A stretch of DNA of 18,812 nucleotides from an uncultured Lachnospiraceae bacterium (GTDB lineage Bacteria; Bacillota; Clostridia; Lachnospirales; Lachnospiraceae): NCBI GenBank assembly GCA_910577765.1, contig CAJTOV010000050.1, positions 4,443-23,254 of the forward strand. Reading direction: 5' to 3'. Below, piece after piece: positions 1-7,951 of this stretch. Under the pieces are notes generated by a model. That model did no database searches, was not told the origin of the DNA, and saw only the letters and a list, made by a program, of their open reading frames with translations. Position 1 is the first letter of the stretch. Every line of letters starts with the position of its first letter. The position numbers and the translations under genes were made by a program.

Positions 1-2
1 TA

Positions 3-608
3 GTAGAGATTCTGCTGGTCATCGGGGAAAAGATCGAGGAGCAGAAAGAGTATCTGACCCAATTGGACCAGCCAATCGGTGACAGTGACCACGGAATCAA
101 TCTGGCCCGCGGCTTCGGGGCGGTAAAGCAGAAGGCAGCCGTTATGGAAGGCCAGGATATCGGCACGGCATTAAAGACGGCAGGCATGACCCTGGTGTCC
201 ACAGTCGGCGGCGCTTCCGGCCCATTATATGGCTCCGCATTTATGAAGGGCGGCATGGCCCTGGCGGGAAAGAAGGAGATGAATCTGGATGATTTCCTAT
301 ATATGCTGGACGCCGCGGTAGAGGCGGTGAAGCAGAGGGGCAAGGCCGTGGAGGAGGAAGCCACCATGCTGGATGCCATGTGTCCTTCCCTTGGCGCCAT
401 GAAAGCGGCCAGGGATGAAGGAAAAGCTGCGGCTGAAGTTCTGGCAGAGGGGGTAAAAGCGGCCTGGGCCGGGGCAGCCCACACCAAGGATCTGGTAGCC
501 ACCAAGGGGCGGGCCAGCTATGTAGGCGAACGTGGACTGGGCCACCAGGACCCGGGAGCCACTTCCTATTCTTTTATGCTGGAGGTTGTAGCCGGGGCTT
601 TGAAATAA
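3..608 (+). CDS. dhaL: Dihydroxyacetone kinase ADP-binding subunit DhaL (5' end outside window)
   Basis: DhaL holds the nucleotide that shuttles phosphate from DhaM to dihydroxyacetone bound on DhaK, in the cytoplasmic PTS-dependent Dha kinase. The frame is open from the left edge, so the gene is 5' partial: 201 residues are visible against about 210 in the family. Near the N-terminus is the family's metal/nucleotide signature, here LDQPIGDSDHGINLARGF, whose Asp residues coordinate Mg-ADP. Further on are the Gly/Ser-rich VGGASGPLYGSAF segment and, near the end, the GERGLGHQDPGA motif, both typical of DhaL. A TTG at 63 is an internal codon, not the start. dhaM follows after 18 bases, and dhaK would be expected just left of the window. 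Confidence 0.95.
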   Translation, partial: VEILLVIGEKIEEQKEYLTQLDQPIGDSDHGINLARGFGAVKQKAAVMEGQDIGTALKTAGMTLVSTVGGASGPLYGSAFMKGGMALAGKKEMNLDDFLYMLDAAVEAVKQRGKAVEEEATMLDAMCPSLGAMKAARDEGKAAAEVLAEGVKAAWAGAAHTKDLVATKGRASYVGERGLGHQDPGATSYSFMLEVVAGALK

Positions 609-626
609 GACAGGAGGCACGCCGAT

Positions 627-1007
627 ATGGTAGGAATCGTAATTGTATCACACAGCACCCATCTGGCAGAAAGCGTCATTGAAATGGCCGCTGTCATGGC
701 CCAGGACACACCCATGGCTGCAGCAGGAGGACTGGAGGACGGCAGCTTTGGCACCAGCTTTGAGAAGATCACCGCAGCCATTGATTCGGTCTATTCCGAT
801 GACGGGGTCCTGGTGCTGATGGATCTGGGAAGTGCGGTCATGACCACGGAGATGGTCCTGGAGATGATGCCGGACCGCAGGGTGGAAATGGTGGACTGCC
901 CCCTGGTGGAAGGCGCCATTGTGGCGGCCATCCAGGCAGCAGGCGGCGCGGATTTTGAGGGGATTAAAGAAAGTCTCAAAGGGGTGGCCGGAACCAGAAA
1001 GTTTTAG
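627..1007 (+). CDS. dhaM: PTS-dependent dihydroxyacetone kinase phosphotransferase subunit DhaM
   Basis: A 126-residue protein consisting only of the EIIA-mannose-type domain. It starts MVGIVIVSHS, where the His of the VSHS motif (residue 9) is the expected phosphorylation site that takes phosphate from HPr and passes it to the nucleotide on DhaL. The LVLMDLGSAVMTTEM segment is characteristic of DhaM. Unlike enterobacterial DhaM it has no fused HPr or EI-like domains, which is usual in Firmicutes. An AGGAGG ribosome binding site precedes the ATG, and the gene is co-directional with and close to dhaL, so it is the last gene of the operon. A hairpin terminator follows. Confidence 0.94.
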   Translation: MVGIVIVSHSTHLAESVIEMAAVMAQDTPMAAAGGLEDGSFGTSFEKITAAIDSVYSDDGVLVLMDLGSAVMTTEMVLEMMPDRRVEMVDCPLVEGAIVAAIQAAGGADFEGIKESLKGVAGTRKF

Positions 1008-1042
1008 AGCGTTATAGCGGAAAGATCGTATCGCAGTATCGA

Positions 1043-1086
1043 AAAGCCAGAGGACCATGGGCATAAAGGCCGTGTCCTCTGGCTTT
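1043..1086. terminator. Bidirectional hairpin terminator between dhaM and glmS
   Basis: A perfect 13-bp inverted repeat (AAAGCCAGAGGAC at 1043-1055, GTCCTCTGGCTTT at 1074-1086) with an 18-base loop lies between two converging genes. The stem has A-runs on the left and T-runs on the right, so it could end transcription from both sides. The loop is long and the T-tract short, so its strength is uncertain. Confidence 0.7.
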
Positions 1087-1114
1087 CCTGTGTCTGCCGG
1101 GATTTCTGTTACAT

Positions 1115-2941
1115 CTACTCTACGGTAACGGATTTCGCCAGGTTTCTGGGCTGGTCTACATCCAGGTTCTTACCGACAGAAGCGTAGTAGGCAATGAGCT
1201 GGAGGGCCACGGCAATGGGGAATACGGTAAAACGGTCGTCTACATCCGGAATGCGGATGACCACATCGGCCAGACCGGAATCAATGACTGCGCTTTCCCT
1301 GGCCAGGAGAATCACGTAGGCACCTCTGGCCTTTACCTCCCGGATGTTGGAGATGGTCTTGGAGAACACATGCTCCTGGGTGGCCGTGGCAATGACGGGA
1401 ACCCGGTCCGAGATCAGGGCGATGGTACCGTGTTTCAGCTCTCCGGCCGCGTAGGCCTCGGCGTGAATGTAGGAAATCTCCTTCAGCTTTAACGCTCCCT
1501 CCAGGGAGAAGGCATAATCCAGGCCCCGGCCAATGAAAAATGCATCCGGGCTCTGAATAATATGGGTGACGATTCCCCTGATAAAATCCGCCTGGGTCAG
1601 CATGGTCTCCATGGCAGGAACCGAATCCAGCAGGTCTGTCAGGAACCGGACCGCCTCCTCCCGGGAGTATTTGCCGCGGACATAGGCCATACGGCAGGCA
1701 ACCATATACAGGGCGGCAAGCTGCACCGAATAGGCCTTGGTGCTGGCCACGGCGATCTCGGGGCCGGCATGGGTATAGAGCACAAAATCGCTTTCCCGGG
1801 CAATGGTGGAGCCCTTTACATTGACAATAGACAAGGTTCTGGCGCCATACTCCTGGGCCAGCCGGAGAGCAGCCAGGGTATCAATGGTCTCCCCGGACTG
1901 GGAGATGACTATGACCAGGGTCTTTTCATCCACCAGAGGGTCCTCATACCGGAATTCCGAGGCAATGGTCACATGGACCGGAATCCGCAAAACCGGTTCC
2001 ATAACCGCCCTTGCCACCATTCCGGTGTGCATGGCCGTGCCGCAGGCAACCACATGAATCTGGCTGCACCCGGTAAACAGTTCATCCGGAATACCGTCTT
2101 CGGAAAAGTCCGGAAGTCCCCTGCTGATCCGGGGGAGGATGGTGTTCTTCATGGCTTCCGGCTGTTCGTGTATCTCCTTTAACATAAAATGGGGATAGCC
2201 GTTTTTCATGGCAGCGTCCATGTTCCAGTTGACACACATCATCTCCGGGACGACTCTGGGGAAATCTTCCTCCAGGGAGTAGACATTGACCTTGTAGGGG
2301 GTCAGCTTCACAATATGGTTCTCCGGCACCACAAAATATTCCCGGGTGTAGGGAATCAGGGCCGTCAGGTCCGAGGCCACCAGACTGCCGGACCTGGTGC
2401 AGGAAGCCACCAGGGGACTGACACTGCGTATGGCATAGATATTCCCCGGCTGGTCGTCAAACATAACGCAGAACCCATAGGAGCCTTCCAGCATTTCTGC
2501 CAGCTCCTTAAGGGCCGCCAAGGGATCTCCCTGGTAAATTTGATCCAGAACCCTGGCTGCCACCTCGCTGTCGGTCTGGGATATCAGCTGGCCTTCCAGC
2601 CGGAACCGGCCGGTAAGGTCATGGTAATTCTCGATAATCCCATTGTGGATCAGGGTAACACGCCCTGCCCGGTGAGGATGGGCATTGGCATCCGTCACCC
2701 CTCCATGGGTAGCCCACCGGGTGTGGCCGATGCCGCAGTGGGCAGCCGCCGCAGACCTTCGGTCGCAGTATTCCTTCAGATTCGATACCTTTCCCACCTT
2801 CTTATACAGTTCTATGTCTGCATTCACCGTGCACAGTGCAATCCCTGCGCTGTCATAGCCCCGGTACTCCAGACCGGAAAGTCCCTCCAGAAGAATCCGT
2901 CTGGCGTCCAGGGGGCCGGTATATCCAATAATTCCGCACAT
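1115..2941 (-). CDS. glmS: Glutamine--fructose-6-phosphate aminotransferase (isomerizing)
   Basis: Makes glucosamine-6-phosphate from fructose-6-phosphate and glutamine, the entry step to UDP-GlcNAc and peptidoglycan. The start is set at the ATG whose next codon is Cys (MCGIIGYTG), because that Cys becomes the N-terminal nucleophile of the class II glutaminase domain. An AAAGGAG site lies about 10 bases upstream. An in-frame ATG 21 bases further upstream would bury the nucleophile and is rejected. The resulting 608 residues match the family. Visible features are HTRWATHG and the HNGIIENY segment in the glutaminase domain, two SIS sugar-binding domains (with SQSGETIDT and the AEAYAAGELKHG segment), and the canonical C-terminal DQPRNLAKSVTVE. 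It is a single-gene unit with its own promoter. Confidence 0.98.
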   Translation of the reverse strand: MCGIIGYTGPLDARRILLEGLSGLEYRGYDSAGIALCTVNADIELYKKVGKVSNLKEYCDRRSAAAAHCGIGHTRWATHGGVTDANAHPHRAGRVTLIHNGIIENYHDLTGRFRLEGQLISQTDSEVAARVLDQIYQGDPLAALKELAEMLEGSYGFCVMFDDQPGNIYAIRSVSPLVASCTRSGSLVASDLTALIPYTREYFVVPENHIVKLTPYKVNVYSLEEDFPRVVPEMMCVNWNMDAAMKNGYPHFMLKEIHEQPEAMKNTILPRISRGLPDFSEDGIPDELFTGCSQIHVVACGTAMHTGMVARAVMEPVLRIPVHVTIASEFRYEDPLVDEKTLVIVISQSGETIDTLAALRLAQEYGARTLSIVNVKGSTIARESDFVLYTHAGPEIAVASTKAYSVQLAALYMVACRMAYVRGKYSREEAVRFLTDLLDSVPAMETMLTQADFIRGIVTHIIQSPDAFFIGRGLDYAFSLEGALKLKEISYIHAEAYAAGELKHGTIALISDRVPVIATATQEHVFSKTISNIREVKARGAYVILLARESAVIDSGLADVVIRIPDVDDRFTVFPIAVALQLIAYYASVGKNLDVDQPRNLAKSVTVE

Positions 2942-2974
2942 ATAAGGAAAACTCCTTTCCAAAAAGATTTTTAT

Positions 2975-3003
2975 ATTATAGCGGATTTGGAGCAGTTCGT
3001 CAA
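2975..3003 (-). promoter_or_regulatory. SigmaA-type promoter of glmS
   Basis: On the minus strand TTGACG (2998-3003) and a perfect TATAAT (2975-2980) are separated by exactly 17 bases. Transcription would start near 2968, giving a leader of under 30 bases, which leaves no room for the glmS ribozyme found upstream of this gene in many Firmicutes. Confidence 0.8.
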
Positions 3004-3028
3004 TTTAATGTTACAGTTCGCAGGGCGG

Positions 3029-3139
3029 GGAAAACCGGGTGAAAACAGACGTCAAGCCTGCTTGTAAGACTGTTTTCTCCCGGTTTTCCGCATCGGGCGA
3101 ATGCCCGATGCTTCTTGTCCGGCCATGCCGGACAAGAAG
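3029..3139. repeat. Cluster of three adjacent palindromes in the glmS-LCP intergenic region
   Basis: Three hairpins stand head to tail. The first pairs 3029-3048 with 3070-3089 (one T-T mismatch). The second, GCATCGGGC-GAAT-GCCCGATGC, spans 3090-3111. The third pairs CTTCTTGTCCGGC (3111-3123) with 3127-3139 around a 3-base loop. They fill the 312-base gap between divergent glmS and the LCP gene, and lie upstream of both genes' likely promoters, so a simple terminator role for these two genes does not fit. A REP/BIME-like extragenic repeat is the likeliest class, inferred from form only. Confidence 0.6.
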
Positions 3140-3209
3140 ATGCCCCCCGTGAACAATAACAATTTAAGTATTTTTTAATGGAATGGAACTATAATTTGTC
3201 CGTATTTTG

Positions 3210-3218
3210 TGATATAGT
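3210..3218 (+). promoter_or_regulatory. Candidate extended -10 promoter of the LCP gene
   Basis: TGATATAGT fits an extended -10 (TGnTATAAT) about 36 bases before the LCP start codon. No good -35 is present. A TATAAT at 3190-3195 is an alternative -10, also without a clear -35. Confidence 0.35.
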
Positions 3219-3253
3219 GGGATGCAGGCAACTCAGAAAAAGGCAGGTGTATT

Positions 3254-4921
3254 ATGAAAAACAACCGATACGATGATTACGAAGATGAGATTGACCGCAT
3301 GCGTGCCCGCAGCAGCCGCAGAAAAAGCGGCAGAACCTATAATAGCCGGGATGTGGCTCGGAAGCCGGAGAGAACCGTCCACAAAAGCAGACACCGCAAA
3401 AAGAAAAAGCCGGTACTGCTGCTTCTGGTTCTGGCTCTGCTTGTTTTTGCGGGTACATATCTGTACCGGGGCCTGCGCAGCTCCGGATACTGGACCGTTG
3501 CCGTGTTCGGCGTAGATTCCCGTGACGGAAAATTGGGAAAAGGGGCTTTATCCGATGTGGAAATGCTGTGCAGTATCAACCGGAAGACCGGGGAGATCCG
3601 CATTGTCTCCGTATTCCGCGACAGCTATCTGCGGATTGACCAGAAAGAAGAATATAACAAGATTAACCAGGCTTATGCCCTGGGAGGACATAAACAGGCC
3701 GTGGCTGCCCTGGAGGACAATCTGGACCTGGCCATTGACGACTATGCCACCTTTAACTGGAAAGCCGTGGTGGACGCCATCAATGTACTGGGCGGGGTGG
3801 ATCTGGAGATCACGGACAAGGAATTCGACTACATTAATTCCTTTATCACCGAGACCGTGGAATCCACGGGAGTAGGGTCCTACCATTTAGAGCACAGCGG
3901 CATGAATCATCTGGACGGAGTCCAGGCAGTGGCTTACGCCCGGCTGCGCCTCATGGATACGGATTTTAACCGGACCCAGCGGCAGCGGAAGGTACTGGGC
4001 CTGGCCATGGAAAAGGCCAAGGCCGCAGACTCTGCCACCCTGAAGGCCCTGGTGGCGGTGGTATTTCCCCAGGTATCTACCAGTATCGGCATGGACGATC
4101 TTCTTGGCATGGCAAAAAATGCAAAAAAATATTATATCGGCCAGACCTCCGGCTTCCCCTTTGCCCATGCGGAAGCAATGGTCGGAAAGAAGGACTGCGT
4201 GATTCCCGCTACCCTGGAAAGCAATGTAGTCCAGCTTCACGGCTTCCTGTATGATGATACCCAGTACCAGGTTTCCGGCAAGGTCCGGGAGATCAGCCGC
4301 CATATTGCGGACGTAAGCGGTGTAGGGGAACCGGGAAAGGACACGGAATCCGGGAAAAATGTAGGAGCCCAGGGCAGCGGCAGCGGTTCCGCAGCCCAGC
4401 AGCCCCCGGCACAGACAGAAGCCCAGCCCCAGCCTACAGAAGCTGCCTCTGCCGAAGATGCCACAGAATCATTCACAGAAACACCTTCGGAATCTTCCCA
4501 TGAACCGGACCCCTCCCAGGATCAGAACCCGGAGGGCGACGGCCTTGATTCCGGGGACACGGATGGTACTGTGGAAGAGACGACAGCGGAAGAGGAGGAA
4601 CCGGCTGGCCCGGGAAGCCATCCTTCTGGTGGGCAGGGTTCCGGCAATCAGCCCTCTGACGGACAAGGCTCCGGTAATCAGCCTTCCGGCGGGCAGGGTT
4701 CCGGCAGTCAGCCTCCTTCCGGCGGGCAGGGTCCCGGCAATCAGCCTTCCGGCGGGCAGGATTCCAACAGCCAGCCCGGTGACCGTCAGCCGGTGGGCAG
4801 TCTGGAAGCTCCGGGACAGAACACGGAGTCACCTTCCCAGTCCGGGCCAGGCTCCCCGGGCACTCCCCAGGGAAGCGGGCTGGATTCCGGCAATGGAGCG
4901 GTAGCCGGTCCCGGAATGTAG
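3254..4921 (+). CDS. LytR-CpsA-Psr (LCP) family cell-wall glycopolymer ligase with repetitive tail
   Basis: LCP enzymes move undecaprenyl-linked glycopolymers (teichoic acid or capsule) onto peptidoglycan at the outer membrane face. The 555-residue protein has a basic cytoplasmic head (1-52), one membrane helix (about 53-72, LLLLVLALLVFAGTYLY) and an LCP domain (about 80-300). The domain shows the signatures GVDSRDG, SDVEMLCSINRKTG, VFRDSYL and DFNRTQRQRKVL; the Asp and Arg residues of these bind Mg and the pyrophosphate lipid. From about residue 360 the chain is a low-complexity, acidic then Gly/Gln/Ser/Pro-rich tail of nearly 200 residues with a repeated GGQGSGNQPS unit, probably a flexible wall-spanning stalk. 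Start: ATG after GGCAGGTG; no better site in frame. It converges with the LysR gene. Confidence 0.93.
   Translation: MKNNRYDDYEDEIDRMRARSSRRKSGRTYNSRDVARKPERTVHKSRHRKKKKPVLLLLVLALLVFAGTYLYRGLRSSGYWTVAVFGVDSRDGKLGKGALSDVEMLCSINRKTGEIRIVSVFRDSYLRIDQKEEYNKINQAYALGGHKQAVAALEDNLDLAIDDYATFNWKAVVDAINVLGGVDLEITDKEFDYINSFITETVESTGVGSYHLEHSGMNHLDGVQAVAYARLRLMDTDFNRTQRQRKVLGLAMEKAKAADSATLKALVAVVFPQVSTSIGMDDLLGMAKNAKKYYIGQTSGFPFAHAEAMVGKKDCVIPATLESNVVQLHGFLYDDTQYQVSGKVREISRHIADVSGVGEPGKDTESGKNVGAQGSGSGSAAQQPPAQTEAQPQPTEAASAEDATESFTETPSESSHEPDPSQDQNPEGDGLDSGDTDGTVEETTAEEEEPAGPGSHPSGGQGSGNQPSDGQGSGNQPSGGQGSGSQPPSGGQGPGNQPSGGQDSNSQPGDRQPVGSLEAPGQNTESPSQSGPGSPGTPQGSGLDSGNGAVAGPGM
4618..4782 (+). repeat. In-frame tandem repeat encoding GQGSGNQPS units
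   Basis: About five imperfect copies of a 30-base unit (core GGGCAGGGTTCCGGCAATCAG) lie in the 3' part of the LCP gene, coding for GGQGSGNQPS-like decapeptides. One copy carries an extra Pro codon. Such arrays commonly change copy number by slippage, so tail length may vary between strains. Confidence 0.8.
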
Positions 4922-4957
4922 CTTCGGTGGGCAAGGGGACACTGAAGAGGGCAGGGT

Positions 4958-5908
4958 TTACAGTTCCCCCGGATTCCCTACCTGATGTTCCTCCCAGTAT
5001 TTCTCCGCCTGCAGCGCATAATCCCTGGCCAGCTGGATCAGATACTTCATGGCCCTGGTCAGGTATGTGCCCTTCTGGTAGGCGATGACCCACTCCCAGG
5101 CTGGATTTTCATCCAGATAGAACCAGGCTGCCCTGCCATTGGACCTGGCATAGGACTGGGGCATGATGGTACAGCAGATCCCGTTCTCCACCAGCTTGCG
5201 CAGGGTCCGGTTCATGGTGCTCTCACAGAACAGCCTGGGCCGGAATCCGGCATGGTCGAACAGAGGATCAATGATGGACCTCTGGGTGGAACCGGCAAAC
5301 ATGAGACAGAAGCTGTCATTACGGAAATGGGACAGCTCCAAAGTCCGCAAGGGTTCCCCCTGGGGGGCTGCATATCTGGCCATGGGATGGCTGGCTGGTA
5401 TTCCCAGAACCAGTTTTTCGTCACATAGGTGGACATAGGCATGATCCTGCCGGTCCGCCTCTTTCAGCATCACAAAAATCAAATCCAGCAGTCCCCTGGA
5501 AAGCATTTCATGCTGGTCACTTACCTTGTGTTCCTCCAGATGAACCGTGATTCCCGGATAGCGCCCGTTGAAAGCAGCAGATACATGCAGGAACATGTCT
5601 ACCCCATGCTCAAATGGGAGTCCCCAGAAAATATCCCCGGTCCGGTTGTCTGCCAGATCCTGAATCTGGGCATAGGCATCGGTTTTCAGTTTCAGAATCT
5701 CCCTGGCATAATCAATATAGATCCGGCCTGCCGCAGTAGGGTGCAGGTGACGCTTGTTCCTGTTGAACAGTTGGACATTCAGTTCCTTCTCCAGGCGGAT
5801 CAGCTGCTGGTTCACCCCGGACTGGGTGATAAACAGCGCCTCCGCCGCCTTCGTAATATTTCCGTAATCTGCAATGGCAACGATGTATTCCAGTTGTTTC
5901 AAATCCAT
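4958..5908 (-). CDS. LysR-type transcriptional regulator
   Basis: A 316-residue LysR regulator when started at MDLKQLEYIVAIADYGNI. That ATG follows an AGAGGGG site; an upstream in-frame ATG would add a 23-residue head absent from the family. Residues 1-60 form the winged helix-turn-helix (ITKAAEALFITQSGVNQQLIRLE), followed by a linker helix and the effector-binding domain from about 90. It is divergent from the TRAP/amidohydrolase operon with a shared 225-base gap, the usual arrangement for a LysR protein that activates its neighbour in response to the imported substrate or a product of it. The effector cannot be told from sequence. It converges with the LCP gene 36 bases away. Confidence 0.93.
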   Translation of the reverse strand: MDLKQLEYIVAIADYGNITKAAEALFITQSGVNQQLIRLEKELNVQLFNRNKRHLHPTAAGRIYIDYAREILKLKTDAYAQIQDLADNRTGDIFWGLPFEHGVDMFLHVSAAFNGRYPGITVHLEEHKVSDQHEMLSRGLLDLIFVMLKEADRQDHAYVHLCDEKLVLGIPASHPMARYAAPQGEPLRTLELSHFRNDSFCLMFAGSTQRSIIDPLFDHAGFRPRLFCESTMNRTLRKLVENGICCTIMPQSYARSNGRAAWFYLDENPAWEWVIAYQKGTYLTRAMKYLIQLARDYALQAEKYWEEHQVGNPGEL

Positions 5909-5946
5909 ATTTTCCCCTCTTACAAAAACTAAGAATTGATAAAATA

Positions 5947-5964
5947 ATAAGTATCTTCCCTTAT
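5947..5964. promoter_or_regulatory. Candidate LysR-box inverted repeat
   Basis: ATAAG-N8-CTTAT is an inverted repeat in the LysR/TRAP divergent gap. It overlaps the proposed -35 of the TRAP operon and sits 39 bases before the LysR start codon. Position and symmetry fit a LysR binding site, but the arms are short and it is not the classic T-N11-A box. Confidence 0.4.
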
Positions 5965-5984
5965 GATAGTAGCACATATATAAT
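5956..5984 (+). promoter_or_regulatory. Candidate promoter of the TRAP operon
   Basis: A perfect TATAAT (5979-5984) lies 17 bases after a poor -35 (TTCCCT, 5956-5961). A weak -35 next to an inverted repeat is what an activator-dependent promoter looks like. The leader to dctQ would be about 140 bases; it includes GTAAC-N7-GTTAC at about 6065-6081 of unknown role. Confidence 0.45.
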
Positions 5985-6133
5985 GATTTTTAAATAAGGA
6001 TGTGCTGTTTTTTTGTTAACTGTTTCCAAAAAATGGGTATTGTTCACGAATATCCAGCCAACAGTAACCAGACATGTTACGGTTCATGGGACAGGCAGCA
6101 TTTTTGCACATCGGAAGGAAAAGGAGGATATGT

Positions 6134-6625
6134 ATGAGAGTCTTAAAATGGCTGGACCACCATGTAGAGGAATCCTTTCTGTCGGTATTCCTGCTGACCC
6201 TGATTCTGCTGACATCTGCCAATGTGGTACTGCGGTATGTGTTCAACAGCGGTCTGACCTGGAGTGACGAGATCTGTAAATATTGTCTGATCTTCTCCGG
6301 TTTCATCAGTATCAGCTACTGGGTCCGCCACAAAAACGGCATCTGTGTGGATGCCCTGGTGCAGCTTTTGCCATCCCGGGCAAAGAAGCTTTTCTATGTG
6401 CTGGTACAGCTTCTGGTGCTGGGATTTTTCCTGATCATGTTCCGGGGAGCCATCCGGTGCTGGCTGTCCATCAAAAAAAGCGGCCAGGTCAGCGGAACCC
6501 TCCAGATTCCCATGACTTATGTCTATACAGCACCTATTCTGGGCTTTGGTCTGGCGCTGTTTCGGGAGATCCAGATTCTGGTGCTGGATGGTTTCAACCG
6601 GAGAAAAGGAGGGGAGAGGCCATGA
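6134..6625 (+). CDS. dctQ: TRAP transporter small permease subunit (DctQ family)
   Basis: The 163-residue small membrane subunit of a tripartite ATP-independent periplasmic-type transporter, driven by an ion gradient. Start chosen at the ATG six bases after GGAGG (MRVLKWLDHHVEES); an upstream in-frame ATG lacks such a site. Four hydrophobic helices are visible (about 16-35, 50-65, 88-108, 128-146) and the family motif NVVLRYVFNSGLTWSDEICKY follows the first. The stop overlaps the next start as ATGA, so translation of dctQ and dctM is coupled. Confidence 0.92.
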   Translation: MRVLKWLDHHVEESFLSVFLLTLILLTSANVVLRYVFNSGLTWSDEICKYCLIFSGFISISYWVRHKNGICVDALVQLLPSRAKKLFYVLVQLLVLGFFLIMFRGAIRCWLSIKKSGQVSGTLQIPMTYVYTAPILGFGLALFREIQILVLDGFNRRKGGERP

Positions 6626-7917
6626 GTATGGCTGTATTTTTTCTGATCCTGTTTGCGGTGATTGCCGTGGGAACGCCGGTGGCTGTGGTATTCGGCGGCA
6701 TGGCCATCCTTCCCGGACTTCTGGACGGAGCCTTTCCCTACACGGTGGAAGCGGCCATCCGCAGTATGTTAAGCGGCCTGGACAGCTTTACCCTGCTGGC
6801 AGTTCCCCTGTTTATGCTTTCCGGGATTATTATGGCCAGGGGCGGCATTTCCCAGAAGCTGTTTAATTTCTTTGCCTATTTTATTGGAAATAAGACTGCC
6901 GGTATGCCCTGCGCGGTGATCATCACCTGCATGTTCTACGGCGCCATCTCCGGCAGTTCCCCGGCCACGGTGTCAGCAGTGGGAGCCATGACCATCCCGT
7001 TTCTTACGGCCCTGGGCTATGACAAGGTGTTCAGTACTGCCATTGTGACTGTGGCCGGCGGACTGGGTGTTATCATTCCTCCCAGCATTTCCTACATTGT
7101 ATATTCGTCGGCATCCAACGCTTCCCCTTCGGCACTGTTCCTTGGCGGCATTATTCCCGGCATTCTTATCGGTGTGGCCCTGATGGCCTGTGCCTGGATC
7201 AAATGTAAAAAAAGCGGGGAAGACAAGGATAAGCTCCATGAGAATTACCAGAAAATACGGGACCAGGGGCTCTGGAACCTGTTTAAGGAAAGCTTTGCGG
7301 CCCTTTTAACGCCGGTGATTATTCTGGGCAGTATTTACGGAGGAATCGCCTCACCTACGGAGGCAGCGGCAGTGTCCGTGCTTTATGCACTGGTAATCAG
7401 TATTTTCGTGTACCGGACCTTAAAAGTCCGGGAGCTGGGAATGATTCTGGTGGAAGGTTCCAGGACTTATGTGACCATTCTGTTCGTGATTTCCGCGGCC
7501 ACAGCCTTTGGGCGGGCCCTGACCATGCTGAGGTATCCCCAGATCATCAGTGAAGGAATCCTGGGCAGTATTTCCAGTAAGTCAGCCGTGATCCTGGTGA
7601 TCAACCTGATCCTTCTGCTGTTTGGCATGATCCTGGACAATATTCCCAATATCATGATCCTGACCCCCATATTCCTACCGGTGGCAACAGCGATCGGCAT
7701 GGACCCGGTGCATTTCGGCATTATGATGACCGCCAATCTGGCCATTGGCATGGTGACACCGCCTATGGGAATCAATCTGTATGTGGCCAGCTCCATGACC
7801 AAAGTTCCGGTACTGAAAATCGCCCAGGCAGCCGTTCCCTTTCTGGTGGCATTTTTTGCAGCGCTACTTATGATCGCATTTATCCCCCAGCTCAGTCTTA
7901 TGCTGGTGGGAATGTAG
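6622..7917 (+). CDS. dctM: TRAP transporter large permease subunit (DctM family)
   Basis: The 431-residue large membrane subunit that forms the transport channel. Start set at the ATG overlapping the dctQ stop, after GGGGAGAGG, which gives the usual DctM length. It is hydrophobic throughout, with about a dozen helices. Family signatures include GTPVAVVFGG near the N-terminus, ISGSSPATVSAVGAMTIP, the IIPPSISYIVYS segment, SPTEAAAVSVLYAL and, near the end, GMVTPPMGINLYVASS. It is followed after 34 bases by the binding protein gene. Confidence 0.95.
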   Translation: MSMAVFFLILFAVIAVGTPVAVVFGGMAILPGLLDGAFPYTVEAAIRSMLSGLDSFTLLAVPLFMLSGIIMARGGISQKLFNFFAYFIGNKTAGMPCAVIITCMFYGAISGSSPATVSAVGAMTIPFLTALGYDKVFSTAIVTVAGGLGVIIPPSISYIVYSSASNASPSALFLGGIIPGILIGVALMACAWIKCKKSGEDKDKLHENYQKIRDQGLWNLFKESFAALLTPVIILGSIYGGIASPTEAAAVSVLYALVISIFVYRTLKVRELGMILVEGSRTYVTILFVISAATAFGRALTMLRYPQIISEGILGSISSKSAVILVINLILLLFGMILDNIPNIMILTPIFLPVATAIGMDPVHFGIMMTANLAIGMVTPPMGINLYVASSMTKVPVLKIAQAAVPFLVAFFAALLMIAFIPQLSLMLVGM

Positions 7918-7951
7918 ATAACATAGAAAGGAAAGAAAAGGAGAGAAGACT

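Noticed and set aside
2189..3067. A 292-aa plus-strand reading frame opposite glmS
   Set aside because: Shadow of glmS on the opposite strand, running through the glmS promoter.
2942..3253. glmS ribozyme upstream of glmS
   Set aside because: The consensus promoter at 2975-3003 gives a leader of under 30 bases, and no ribozyme core was found between promoter and start.
6283..6621. 5' extension of dctM
   Set aside because: It would overlap all of dctQ in another frame; the ATGA overlap at 6622 with a ribosome binding site gives the family length.
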